Assembly: GCF_964199755.1 (NCBI RefSeq)
Contig: NC_133917.1
Coordinates: forward strand, 5,647,967-5,711,966
DNA from: Larus michahellis
Lineage: Eukaryota > Chordata > Aves > Charadriiformes > Laridae
Direction of reading: 5' to 3'
DNA length: 64,000 bases
Shown here: positions 43,322 through 56,300 of the stretch, one piece after another
Layout of the letters: each line of letters begins with the position of its first letter
How positions within the stretch are numbered: position 1 is the stretch's first letter
Made by a program: the position numbers and the translations under genes
Notes under the pieces: model-generated
Told to the model about the DNA's origin: nothing
The model's input: the letters and a program-made list of their open reading frames with translations, nothing else
Databases searched by the model: none

Positions 43322-46141
43322 TCACGTCTGGTGGACCTCGTGGAACATGAGCTCCCGGGGGATGCGGGTCTCGGGCCCGAAGTTCTTGGCCGCCCGGTGC
43401 TCGAAGGCTGCCACCATCTGCTTGACCACCTCGTCAAAGAAGACGGTGGCCAGCTGGGAGTGGAGCAGGGAGCGAAACTCAAAGGAGATCTGGGGAGGAG
43501 AGGAGGGGGTGGCGTGAGTCCCCAGCGGGGACGGCGGCGGGTGGGCAACTCTCTGCAGCAGGAATCGTCTCCCCCCGGTTGCCCTGGGGAGGGGCGGGGC
43601 GGGGGGGATTCGTGCCCGGGAGCCACCCGGAGCAGGGTCTTACCGAGAAATCCACGGTGCTGGTGCGGGGGTAGCCAGGGATGCCGGGGCTGAAGCGCCA
43701 GTTCGTCTCCAGGTGGTTGAAGAGGCGCCCGTCCGTGCAGACGGCCTGGGGAGGGGGAGCAGCTGGTCGGGGGGGGGGCCCAAGGAGCCGGCCAGGATGC
43801 TGTGGCCTCCCCCCGCCATGCTGGGGCCACGCTCACCTTGACGAGATGGGGGCGGACGAGGGTGACGATGGAAGTGTAGCGCTCCACCACGGGCGGGAAG
43901 CCCACCTCCAGCTGGGCCTTGACGTGCCCCGTCCGCTTGGAGACCACCACCGACTTCTTGCACCAGGGCACGAAGTTCTTGTAGTCCTCCACGTTGGAGA
44001 CCACGTCGTACATCTCCTGCATGGAGTACCTGCGGGGCAGAGCGGCCGTGGCAGCCGGGGCCGTGGGGCTCTGCGCCGTCCGGCCAGCGGGGAACCCACC
44101 GCACCTACCCGATGATGCGCCGCTCCGAGTATTCCTTCCGCTTGTTGGTGAGGTTGAGGAAAGACCGGCTGGGCTGGGTCCGGGGCTCCCACTCGGCGCC
44201 ACTCGCCGCCCGGCCGAGCCGGCTGAGCCGGAGGCCGCCCAGGGCCGTGTGCCTGCGGGAGACGGGCGGTAGCGGGGCCAGCCAGCAGAGCCGCTGGGCC
44301 AAGCGGGGCAGCCCAGCCGTGATGTTGGGCCCCTTCCAGACCTGCCCAGGTCCCTCCCGGGGTGGGGATTGTCCCTAGGGGGTGTGTGGCGGGGGGGAAA
44401 TCAGGGACGAAGCAGGTGCCCGCGGCTGCCCCCAGCCACAGGGAAGTCCGAGCGCTGGTGCCAGGGCTGCTGTTGCACAAGAGGAGGAAGGCCGGGGAAG
44501 GGGAAACCCGACCTCAGGGACACCTAATCCGGACCGGCGGAGCAGGGACAACTGCCCGTTACCCCCCCGCCGCCCCTCCCCAGCTCTACCCCAGCCCCAC
44601 GCCGGGCTCCAGCGGCAGCACAGAGCCCTGCTCGGCCCAGACCTTCTCCCTCCTCCGCGTCCCACCCCGGCCCCGTCTCACCACTCAGGTGTGGGGCGGA
44701 TGGTGCGGGAGGGGACACAAGGATCGCCACCTCCTCGAGGAGAGGCCGAGCCCCGAGGGCACAGCTGGGTCCCGGGTGGCCAAGCCTGGGAGCAGGGTCC
44801 TCCCATCAGCTCCTTCGGCTTCGTTTCCACCCGCCCAAGCCCTGGCAGCTGGTCCCCACCAAACGCCGGGACGGCAATGGCTGGGGCGTCGCAGTGGGGG
44901 GCTGTAACCCAGAGCACCCCGGGGCCGGTGGGGCTGTGGGTCAGAGCTGGCCCCACCGGGCTCCCTCCCCGACAGCCGTGGCTGGCAGCCCTCGGTGCCC
45001 GCGGACAGGGCAGGTATTTTTAGCTGTGCCTCAGGCAGGTCACACCGGCTCTCCTCCAGGAGCGGTGGCCGAGGGGAGAAAGGTCCCGCTTCTCCCAGGA
45101 GCTGTGGAACGTTCCTGCGCCAAGAGGAGTCACCCGGGGAGCTTGGCAAGCCCCCGAGCTCCCAGAATAGCCGGGGCGACGTGGGGGGCCGGGCGGCGCG
45201 GCTGAGCCGTGCGAACCCGGGTTGTGGCCCTCGGCTGCGCAGTCCCCGGCAGCGCTGGGCCCCCACGGCCGCCCCCCGAGGCCATCGCCCCCCTCCTCGC
45301 TCACACCGCGGCCCTGCCCGGCAGCGCTCGGTGCCGTACGTTGCACCGTGACGGGGCCCAGCAGAGCCGGCTCAGAAACCGGCGCCACGGCACGCCGCCG
45401 CAGCTGTTCCCGTGCCGCTGACCCAGCCGGTGGAGGGGCTAGCGGCCCGGGGCTCGTGAGAGTCTCTCCGTCCCTGAGTGAATGGTAGCAGCCCCGAGCT
45501 GGCAAGTGACAGCGGCGCTGGCAGCGCGGCCGGGTGCAGAGGTCAGTGCCGGCGGGGGACACGGCGGGGTGGCCTGAGGTCTCCCGGACTCTCTGCTCTC
45601 CCGAGGAAACCAGCCAGCTCCCGACCCGCCGATGTCACTGGCCCAAGGAGGTGTTGGCACCTGCCCGCTCCCGGGATACGGCCCCCCCGGGGGTGGCCCT
45701 CGCCCCTACGCGGGGTCTGCCCCAAGGTCAGGCCCCAGCCGAGGCCCAGGGCTCCCTCTGAGTCCCCCCCTCCTGCCCGGGGGCCGTTGCCTGCGGCCCC
45801 TGGGCCAGCAGCGCCCCCGGGACCCCCGTTGCCGCCCCCGCCAGCGTCCCCTCGGTGTCCCCAAGGTCCCCCCGGCACCGCGGGGGGCCGGGACCGCAGG
45901 CCGCTCGCCCCGCGGGGTCCCCCCGTCCCCGATCGTCCCGCGAGGCTCGCCACGGCCCTGTCCCGCGGCGCTCGCCGGTGCCGCCAGCGCTCCGGGCCTC
46001 GGCCCCGCCCCGGCCCCGCCGCCCCCCGCCCGGTGCCGCCCCGGGGGCCGCAGGCGCTCACCTGCCGGGTGGGGCCGCCGCGGCCCGCAGCCGCTGCCGG
46101 GCCCCGAGCTGGAGGGCGCTGCGGAGCCGCCGGGCCGCCAT
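43322..46141 (-). CDS. COQ10A: Coenzyme Q-binding protein COQ10 homolog A, mitochondrial
   Basis: START/polyketide-cyclase-fold protein that binds ubiquinone in the inner mitochondrial membrane system and is needed for efficient Q function. Five exons on the minus strand: 46062-46141, 44109-44252, 43837-44029, 43644-43745, 43322-43489; 687 nt, 228 aa (human about 247). A basic N terminus without acidic residues ([17 protein letters not shown]) fits a mitochondrial presequence. The domain begins [20 protein letters not shown] and continues [40 protein letters not shown] and [20 protein letters not shown]. It ends [13 protein letters not shown], the shared COQ10 tail. COQ10B is excluded by the neighbours (CS and ANKRD52) rather than by the domain itself. 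Intron 1 (44253-46061) is 1.8 kb and holds nothing I recognise. Confidence 0.95.
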
Positions 46142-46300
46142 GACCGGGGCCGGGACGCGGCTCCGCTGCCCTCGCACCGGCGCCGCCGCCGCCGCCGTGA
46201 CCTCTCACCCCGCCCGCGACGTCACCGCGTCGCCATAGAGCCCGCTGGCGTCACGGCCCCGGGGGGCGGGGCGAGACAACGCCTCCCTCGCGGGGCACGA

Positions 46301-46349
46301 CGGGAGCTGTAGTCCGGCGCCGCGCGGGGGATGACGGGAACTGTAGTCC
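46301..46349 (-). promoter_or_regulatory. COQ10A: Twin ZNF143-like motifs upstream of COQ10A
   Basis: CGGGAGCTGTAGTCC (46301-46315) and CGGGAACTGTAGTCC (46335-46349) read on the minus strand as GGACTAC-AG(T/C)TCCCG. This resembles the ACTACAATTCCC part of the ZNF143/THAP11 promoter element. They lie 160-210 bp upstream of the COQ10A ATG, in the COQ10A-ANKRD52 divergent interval. The remainder (46350-47346) is GC-rich promoter sequence of ANKRD52 without a clear additional feature. Confidence 0.5.
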
Positions 46350-47346
46350 CGCCGGGCCCCAGGCCTGCACTCGCCCCGGGACCCTCCGGGCCGTGACACG
46401 GGCCCAACCGCGACCCCCGCCTCCCTCCGGGCCGGTACCGGGGCTCAGCCGGGACCCTGCGGGCCAGGCCCGGTACTCTCCACGTCCTCTCCATCCGGCG
46501 CCGGGATTTGGGTGCAGGGCCCAGCGGTGCCCGGGGGGCAGCCCAGCCCCGGTGGGGCTCACCAGCCCACGGCCCCGCCGCTCCCAGCAGCACCGGGGCA
46601 GGCAGCGGGCCTGTTCTCCCCGGCGGAGATATCCGCAGCTGCTCACGGGCTCCATCACGTCACCTCAGGCCCCCGGTTCAGCGTCAGGCCCAAACCGCTT
46701 CGGCGGGTCTGTGATTTAACATCATTCCCAAGCTGGGAGGGCCGCAGCTGGGCAGGCAGCGCCTGGAGCCTGCCAGGGTGCAGCGGGGAGCGATGGGGGA
46801 GCGGGTGAAGCGGTGTCCGATCCTGCGTCCCTCGGGCAGGCGTGGAGGCGGCAGCGGGGACGCGGGCAGGGAGCGGGCAGAGCTCTACCCCGGTACCGAG
46901 CCGCCCGGGTTGCACGGCGACGGCTGCGCACCTTCGACGCCCCAGTACCGGTGGCAGCCGCCTGGGAGGGGATGCGGTTCCAGACCCCACGGGCCAGGGC
47001 AGGGGTGGCTCCTGCCAGGCCCCCGAGCGGTGGCGGCGGGATGGGATGCTCGCCTGCCCGGTGCGGGGGCCGCGGGCTGGGCTTGCGCTGGTGGAAGCCC
47101 ACCGGGGTGTCCTGGCGGAGCAGGGGGAGGCCTGGGGATCCCCCGGGGGTCTCCGGAGAGCTCCCTCCCCCCAGCCGCGGCTCGGCGGTCCCGACGATGG
47201 CGGCCGGCGGCGGCGCTGCGGCCCGGCGGCGGCCGCTCCCCGGGCGGTGGGCGGGCCCAGCCGCTCCCCGCCCCGCCAGCCGCCCGAGCGGAGCCGCCGC
47301 GGCCGGAGCCCGATGCCGGGAGCTGGGCGCTGAGGGCGGCCCCGAG

Positions 47347-50300
47347 ATGGGGATTCTCAGCATCACGGACCAGGTAACCGCCGCCCCCCGCCCCGCTCCG
47401 CCCCGCCGCCCCCCGCGCCGCGCCCGCCCGCGCCGCCACGCCAGACCGGGGATGCGCGGCCTAGTCCGCCCCGCCGCCGCCCGCCACCGGGCCCGGCCCG
47501 GCCGCCGCCCCAGGCCGGGGCCCCCCGCCCGCCGCCTCACGGGGCCTCCCGGCCCGCTCTCGCCCGCAGCTGGGGCCCGCCGGGCCTCCCCCGCCGCCCC
47601 GGCCCGCCGCCGGGATCGCCGCGCTCCGCTCCGCCCGCAGCCGCCGGGGCCCGGCGGGGGCGGGATCCCCGGCCCGGTAAGGGCAGGGCCCCGGGACGGG
47701 ATCCCCCGCCGCCGCAGGGAGCGCAGACCCCCGGGGGGCAACCATCGGTCCCGGTAGCCCCGGGACGGGACCCCGGCCTACGCCGGGGCCGCTGCCGCCC
47801 GCTGCCGCCCCCGTCGTGTCCCCGGCGGGTTTTGGGGGCGCTCCTGGGCTACGGCGTTTCCCCAGCACGGTTTTGGGGACAATTCCGGGGCGCACAGTGT
47901 CCCCCTCGGGTTTTGGGGACACTTCTGGGGTGCAGGGTGTCCCCAGCATGGTTTTGGGGACACTCCTGGGGTGCAGAGTCTCCGCCTTGGGTTTTGGGGA
48001 ACACTCCTGGGTGGTGGGGTGTCCCCGCGGGGCTCTGGGGACGCTCCTGGGGCGTACAGTGTCCCCCTCGGGTTTTGGGGATGCTTCTGGGATGCAGGGT
48101 GGTCCCCAGTGCTGTTTTGGGGATGCCCTGGGGTGCAGGGTGTCCCCCTTGGGTTTTGGGGAACACTCTCCTGGTTGGTGGGGTGCCCTCGCTGGGCTTT
48201 GGGGACGCTCCTAGGGTGCACGGAGTCCCCCTTGGGTTTTGGGGACACCCCTGGGGTGCAGGATGTCCCCCTCGGGTTTTGGGGACACTCCTAGGGTGCA
48301 GGGTGTTCCCCTCAGGTTTTGGGGACAATTCTGGGGTGCGGAATGTCTCCAGCATGGTTTTGGGGACGCTCCCAGTGTGCACAGTGCCCCCCTCAGGTTT
48401 TGGGGATGCCCCTGGCGTGCAGGGTGTCCCCTTTGGGTTTTGGGGACACTCATGGGGTGCAGGGTGTCCCCAGCACAGTTTTGGGGACACTCCTGCGGTA
48501 CAGAGTCTCCCCTCAGGTTTTGTGGACAATTCCGGGGTGTGGAATGTCTCCAGCATGGTTTTGGGGACACTCCCGGTGTGCACAGTGTCCCCGTCACGTT
48601 TTGGGGATGCCCCTGGGGTGCAGGGTGTCCCCTTTGGGTTTTGGGGACACTCCTGAGGTGCAGGATGTCCCCTTCGGGTTTTGGGGACACTCCTGGGGTG
48701 CAGTGTCGGCAGTACGGTTTTGGGGACACTCCTGGGGTGCAGAGTCTCCCCCTCGGGTTTTGGGGACACTCGTGGCGTGCAGGATGTCCCCAGCATGGTT
48801 TTGGGGACAGTTCCAGGCTGCAGGGTGTCCCCAGCACGATTTTGGGGACACTCCTGGGGTGCAGGGTGTCTCCCCACCGGGTTCCAAGGCAGCCCCCACC
48901 CTGGTGTCACCAGCTCCTGGCCCGGCCCATCCCATCCCAGGGTCTCGCTTGGGACCCCCCCTCCATCCCCTCGCAGACCCCTCACCTTCTCCCGGCTTGT
49001 GGCTGCTGCCCCTACCCTGTCACCGGAGCAGTGGCCCCCGCTTGGACATCCACTCTCCCTCGCGCGTTTTACATAAACCGCCTTAATCCACCTCGATTCG
49101 GGGGCTGCTGGCCCCTCGAAACCAAATATTTACGCCTGTGTCCCTGTCCTGTGTCCCCCCCCCCCGCCCATTCCTGCGGTACGGTTAATACAGCGAGCGT
49201 TTGGAGCCTGGCAGGGTGGATGAAGGAGGGGAGGGGTGAGGACGAGGGATTGATCTGGGTTTTAAATAGAACTTTTTTTTTTTTTTTTTTTGGTAACCAA
49301 AACATTGAGCTTTCCCTGTGAATGGTGGGTGGGTGTGTCAGACCCAGCACTGCTGCAAACCGCGCGCCACTGAAGACTGCTCAGGGCATAATTATCGTCT
49401 GCGATTTTTTTATTTTTTTTATTTTTTTTTTTCCTAAAGCCTTTTTTTTTTTTTTTTAATGTCTTAACGAGTGATGCTGAGTCTGCTGCATTCCAGGGGA
49501 ATGACTCACGCGTTCCCTCTGACCCGGGATGTGTTCCCCCCTGTCTTTAACTGCTCTTACTTTGACGGTGGGGTGAGCAGATGAGCGGGAGGTCGGTGGG
49601 GCAGCGGGGAGGAGAAGGGATTGCCTTGAAAACGAAGCGCTGTTGTTCCTCCGAGACCTTGAGATAAGTGGGGCTCGCCGGTTGTGGCTGTTGGACCCAG
49701 CTGTTGGGGCGTACCGGGGCTGCTGGGGGTCACAGCACCCTGGGCTTAACGTGCGAAAAGCAGCAGCGTCTCGTCCGGCCGGAGCAGGGGAGCGTTGGAT
49801 TTGGCAGGATTGTGGGGTACCGAGTGCTGAATGGACCCAGAGCAGCCTCAGCCCCCGCCTCCGAGGAACCCTCAGCAGGAAAATGGTGTTTTCAGGCCTG
49901 AGAAATGGGGCGCAGAGTTTTCGGCCGATGTCCGGAGGTTGGGCAGCACCTCACCACCGACCGGCCTCGCCGCACCGACGGCTCGGGCAGCTCCAGTCCT
50001 GCAGCCCAGGGCACCAGCTGGCTCGGTGGCCTGGGCTCCGCTCCTGGCTTTCACCCAGGTCCGCTCCGTAACGTCTCTGAGATGTGGGCAGCAGGATACA
50101 GGAGGAGCTCCGGGCTGGGCTTTGCCGGGCTGGGCTTTGCCGGGCTCTTTGTGCCATCGGAGCCAGCGTGGCATCGTAGGTGTTACTCAAAAGACAGGAG
50201 AGCAGCAGTAAATTCACAGCCTTCTGCAGGAGAGCATGAGGCATCACCTAGTTGTGACAGGAAACCCGATTCACTGTCTGCAAAGATCTGTCTCGTACCC

Positions 50301-53300
50301 GGAGATTTCAGCCAGCTCAGAGGGAGGATTTTCTGGCCGTTGTGGCTAAAGCTTTAGGTAGCGGGAGCTGGACCTGCCTCCCCGTGGCCGGGTGCTGTGT
50401 GTGGCCAGCTAAGCCGTGCCACGGGCACACTGCTGGAGGCTCCGCAGGTGGGCTGCCGGGGCTGTGATCAGCGCTGCTCCTTAGACTCAGGAAGCGGGCA
50501 GGCTTTTCCAATGATTCCTTGGTCCGTTTGCCAACAAACAACTGAGAAAAGTACCTTTTCTGGCTTAAAAATCGGTCTCTGGTGCTGGTGGACGACGGAC
50601 GTGAGGAAGCTGCCGGGGGGCTTGTTCGTGGAGCGAGGTCCTGGCTGAATCGGGCTGGTGCAGTGTCTCTGAGACGTGCCGTGGTGGTGCTGGTTCTCCC
50701 CCCTGTCGCGTCCTCCACGTGGTGCCACCTTCACGACTTGCTTCTCTTTTCCTTTGTAGCCTCCTCTGGTCCAAGCCATCTTCAACCGCGATATAGAGGA
50801 GGTGCGGTCGTTGCTGAATCAGAAGGAGAACATTAATGTACTGGTGAGTCCTGCCCGGCCGTGCTCGCTCCCCTTCCCTCACCCAGCTCTCCCCATTCCC
50901 TTCCCTGCAGAGAGGAGGGCAGAGGCTCAGCTGGGTGAGATGTGGGTGCCGTCAAGGGCGGGGGGGACTCTTTTTGGCAAGGATGGTCAGAGCTGGCATT
51001 TTGAAACGAAAGATTTCTGGATTCTGCTCCTGGCTTGGCTGCCGTTTGCTCTGCAGCTTTGTCCGGTTGCCTCGACTTTGCCATCTGTAAAATGGGGCAA
51101 GTGGAAGACCAGGACTCCTGCTCCTCCCCAGGAGACAGTGTGAGCCTCCTAAAGCTCTCGGCCGTGCGGAGCATCTCTGAGAGGCTGTGGGGTGTCAGGG
51201 AGGAATTTTCACGGAGGCTCGGCTTAAACTGCCTTGCCAGTTTACGTTTTTCTGCTTTGGGATGGTGACCCAACATAGTTTGGCGTGAACGCAGCGGGTC
51301 TGCCTTGAGGTGCGGTCGTTCCCCTCAGGGGAAGGAGGATTTGAGCTGCTCGGCAAAGCCCAGCTCATCTCACCAGTGTCAGGAGGGGTTTCCGCTGCGC
51401 TTGTCCCTAAGCCTGATGGCGGAGGGTGGTTTTGACGGGGAGGCCGGGAGAGGCGGCCACCGTTCGGATACATCCCCCCGGGTCCCACGAGCGGCCGGGC
51501 TGGCTCCTGTGGGAGCAGCCCTCGGTAGCGCCAGTCTGGTGGTGACGAGCGTGGTCTGTCCTCACGTGGAACGTGGGGACCGGACTCCGGCGAGGGAAGG
51601 GGTGAAACCTGCCTGTGAGCGTTCCCGTCTGACCTGTCAGCGTGCCTTCCCTTGATCTGGTTTACGAGCTTCCCCGCTAACAAACCAGCGGCAGATGTGC
51701 AGATAAGGAACGCAGCCTGACATGATGGCACAGTTGGACTGGTGCCGGGTCAGCAATTCCTGCGCTCTCAGCCCAAAAGCCGGGCGAAATTGTGAGCTCT
51801 GGGCAAGAGCAGCCCGTTCTGGTTCACCGTCTCCTCTGAGCCGTGGCATTAAACCGGGGCTCTGGGCCGTGCCGCTCCCAGCTGTGCTGCCGGCGGCTGC
51901 CGGACTTTTGGCAGGTTCCTATTTGTTTCGCCGAGCCCTTCATCAGGGCGTTCGCCCGACCCAGCCTGCGGAGCCGGGGCCGGTGCACACCCAAGGCTCG
52001 TGGTGTTAAACCCCCGAGGTCAAGGGCGGACGCTGGCCGGCATCCCGGGAAGGTGAGGGCGGCCCGCGCTGGTGCCCGCGTGCCAGCGGGACTAACGATT
52101 CGATTGTATCTTTGCTTATTACACAGAGATAGCATGGGTTGTGGGTCGTTTTTTTTTTTTTTCCACGACTGCTTTGGTTGGGGAGCCGGCAGCTCTTCGT
52201 CCTCTCTTGTCCGGAGAGAGGATTGGGATTGTTTCGCTGAGCTCTCGCGCAGCTGCCGAAGGAATAAAACCACAATTGTTAACACTTAATTTCCTTTTTG
52301 TGTGCAGGTTTGGAAATGTTGTTGCTTGTTCAGTGACCTGCCAGCTGGGTTTCACTTTCACATCCTCCTGCCTGGTTGTGCAAGCACAAGTTGTGACCAA
52401 AAAAAAATAAATAATGAAACCACCACCATTTTCCAAACAGTTTTTAACCCAATGAAAAGCAATTACGTTTTGGTGGTTTTTTTTCCCGCCCCCCCAAGCA
52501 CAAAATATGGGGCTTGAAACTCTTCTGTCTCTTTCCGTGTTTGCTTCTTGGCTTTAGTACATGGCATGTTCCCCAAGGGAAGCCTGAACCAAACGCCCGG
52601 AGGCAGAGGTTACCCAGGGCCCAGCCCTGACTAAACAGAAGTGAACGGTATTTTTTCTTTGGCTCATCCAATCTAAGATCAGAGAGGGGCTTCTGCACCT
52701 TCCTGCCCTTCGGCAGCCGGCAGGTCTGGGTCGGGTGTTGGAGCTGTCTGTAATTCTGTGGGTTTTATTGTTGGCCGAGAGGATAAAAGCGTGCGGAATG
52801 GGGCAGCCTGTGCACTGGCGGAGCGCGGCCAGGCTTTCATCTGGGATCGCAGAGTGCTTTGCAGGCATTCATTAAGTCCGACAGCGCCGGAGCCGGGTCG
52901 GGTCGGTCTCCGGGGAGTCGGAGGGCAGATGAAACGAGCGACCAGAGCCCTCACAGCATCCCCATCTTGTCCTGGGCTTATGGCCAAGGTACCCTCTGCT
53001 CCGGCCACCCCAGCACCTGGGGAGCTCCGGAAGGGCAGCGCACCCCCGGAATGCCGCAGGAGGGTGCTGAGTTTAAGCGGTTTTCTCCCTGTCTCCCATC
53101 CCGAGATGCTGCACATGCTTACGGGAGGTGTTGGGGCAAACTGGAATGGAGGCATCTCCCTGCCCTCGAAGCTCACAGACGGTTTTTGTTTCTTACATCC
53201 CCGCTCAGGACCAAGAAAGACGAACGCCGCTGCATGCTGCTGCCTACATAGGAGATGTTGCAATCCTCGAGCTCCTAATACTGTCAGGTAAGGGCCAAGG

Positions 53301-56300
53301 CTCAGGGTACTCGGCTCGAGAGCTGGCGCTGCCTTTAAGGTGCTTTTCTGATCTCCTCTGGCCTTAGGGGTGCAGAGCAATAGTTTTTGGTCGCCTTCCA
53401 AGGAACCGTGTGCTCATGCTTAAGCCAGTGGGGTTGCAGCCAAGGGGGAGATTAGGAAACGTTGCCATAATCCTAAGAGGTTTGTTCAGACAGAGAAGCG
53501 CCTTGGAACTGAAATAGCAGAGGTGGAAACCAAGCCAGGAGGGGGATGTGTGCAAGGTGTTCGGCGTTAGAAGGAGGTACGAGGGGTCGCCTTGAACGCC
53601 AGACGCTCAGGGGAGCAGAGTTTCACTTGCTCGTGGAGAGGGGTCGGCTGAGAAACGGGGGATTTTGCTCGCTTTTGGCTTGTGTTACTTGGCGTAAAGC
53701 TGCCCTTCGGTTCCCTCCAGAGACCCTCAGCCCCGTGCCTGGGTCCTGCGCCCGTGCGGTGCAGACCGGGGAGTCTCCTCGTCTGCCGTTCGCCAGCGCA
53801 CACCTCGGGGCACCGTGGGCTTCGCAGCTGCTTGCCGCTGGTGTGGAGGAACCCCAAGGCCGGCCTGATCCTATGTGACCCGACAAGGAGAGACTTGGAG
53901 AAATCCTTTGCTGAGGGCTTGTTAAACAGGATCGGGGATGTTCGGCCCCGTCTGCAGAGCGTGGGGTGCCCTTATGTGCCCTGTGTTAAATTTTTTCGTG
54001 CCTGCGTGTTGAGTTCTCAGCAGCAAAGAAGGGCAGGGGCTTCAGGGGTCGTGGGACCTGAGTGCGTACCACAAATCTGGAGCTGGGGTGGCAGTAATCT
54101 CTCACCTTTCCTTCCTGATACGGAGGTGCAGCCCACAGCGACCGCAGCTCCCAGGAAATGCTCTGGTTTTCTGTCTCAAGTGGCCTTGTTTTAAAGCAAG
54201 GAGCACAACTGCTCGCTGGGTCTCGGATGTGTTTTTTTGGCTCAGCGGGGAAGCTGGCCCTCAGGGAGATGTCTCTTCAGCGTGTGCCCTGCCATCTCCC
54301 TTGCAGCGCACCAGCACGGTCTCCCCGGGGGTGTAGCTCGTTCCTCTCGCAGTTCACAGGGTCTGTCCCACCTACGGCTCAGTGCAAGGTCCCCTCTCGC
54401 AGCAGAACTGGCACTTTTGCCCGGTGGGCGCCTCAGAGGCGGCTGCAGACCTGTCCTGGGACGCTGGAAACGGGGCAGCCGGTCACTTGTCTGCCCCCTG
54501 ATCCCTCCTTTTGTTCCTCCTCAGGTGCTAACGTTAACGCGAAGGACACTGTTTGGCTCACCCCGTTACACCGCGCTGCGGCTTCTCGTAACGAGGTAGG
54601 TTCCCTCTGGCTCTGCCTGCTCCGTGCAGGGGGGCGCTGGGCGCTGGTGGGAGGAGGGGGCCATGCTTCTCCTTCTCTTTTCCATCTCGCCTGCTTTTGG
54701 CTGGGATGGGTGGTCTTGTTCGAGTGGAGAGGGGACGAAGGCATAATTCAGAGGCTGAAAATGGGAGCTGGAAAAAAAATCTCCTCGGTTCCCTTGCCTC
54801 CATCCTTCAGGAATTAGCATGTGTGTTTTCCCCACAACATCCTCCTCCCTGCCTTTCCGCCCTTCCCCAGGGCTTTGTCTAATCCAGCTTTACATTTCTT
54901 TGAGGGATGATGGGGCTCTCACCCTTTCTCTCGGGAGCTGATTCCAACGGATCTTGTTGGAAAGATTTCCTGACGTTTAACTTTTGTGGGCTTAACTTCA
55001 TCCCACTTAACTTTGTCCTGTTTTGAGTTGCCGGAGAGCAAGAAACTCTGCGGTCGTGTTGGTTGGAGCCAGGGGATCCGAAGCCCTGACTGACATCCAG
55101 GGCGAGTTACCACACATCAGCTGGTTGCACGAACTGTCTTAATCGGCAGCAGATGCGGGATGAAACACATTAGCGCAAACCTCTACTGAAGGCGTTTGCT
55201 GCGAACGTGTGTGGACAGTTACTGTGAGCCGCTAAAACGCGGGAGCTCGGCAAGCCGAGACTGTTTTCCTGTCAGGTCTGAAGTGCTGCTTGTCTGTGAA
55301 TTTGAGCACGCTCGGTTTCCTTCTCTGCCTCGGCTCAGATATGCTGGGGAGTCACCTCCCTCGCTCTCTTCTTCCCCGGGATGCTTGGCACAGGGCTCCG
55401 GCAGTGCCAGCTCCTGAGAGCAGCCTTCCCGAAATGCCTCTGTGCTTCGCCACTTCTCCTGCCTGGAGCCTGCTCCCTAGGATTCCTGGGTTTACGGACT
55501 GCCCGGCCGTTTCACGTGCTTCTCCCAGCCGGGAGTGGTATCGGTTAGCCCCGGGAGAAAGGAACAGAGCGTGAGCCGTGGGGCTGGGATCGTTGGAAGC
55601 GCTGCTGCGGTGCTGCGTGGAAGCGGGCAGCCTGCAAACCCTAGCAAGGAATACGTGGGGTTGCGGCAAACAGCCGCTACCAGCAACAAGGGGGAAATAA
55701 TTACCAAATATAGGTCAGTGGGTCACATTTGTCATCCCCCGGGCGCTTTGCACCTCATGAGTCACGGGCGAACGCTCACTTACAGGGAAATCGCGTGGCT
55801 CGGAGGTATTTCTCCCGTGCCGGTACCCCCGGGGAGCCGTTTCACAGCTGCACTCGGGTGGGATGAGCCCGGCTCGTTCGGGTCCCACACACCAAACTCC
55901 AGCCTGGAAGGAGCTGGAGCCGCCCAGCTGAAAGCTGGAGGATTTGTGTAGGGAAGATTCCTTTTCCCTGCTCGGTCTTGGAGCCTCTCTCACGCTGTCT
56001 TTACCTCTCTCACCCTCTCTCTGTGATAACATCCTGAAACACAGCCATAGTGGAGGCTTCAAAATGGTGTGGGGGACACAAAAGCAAACAAGTCCTTTCC
56101 TTTGGCGGGGTGGGGAGAAGCCGGACCTGAGTGTGCGGTGCAGTTTCAGCTCAGTCCCCTCTGGCTCTCGGGGTGGATCTGGGCGGCCCTGTGCATGCTG
56201 AAAGCATGAGGTGGACCGAGCCGCAGCTTCCCCGACCCGGCTGGAGGGCTCTGGGGGCTCCAGCGGGTTGGGTTCGAGCTCTGCTTTCCTCTGCTCCCGC

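Noticed and set aside
47849-48985. A 378-codon minus-strand ORF with [14 protein letters not shown] repeats
   Set aside because: It is the direct translation of the 42-bp minisatellite in ANKRD52 intron 1.
55395-55500. A third SINE-like fragment (CCTAGGATTCCTGGGTTTAC)
   Set aside because: Only one short block resembles the MIR consensus, not enough for a call.
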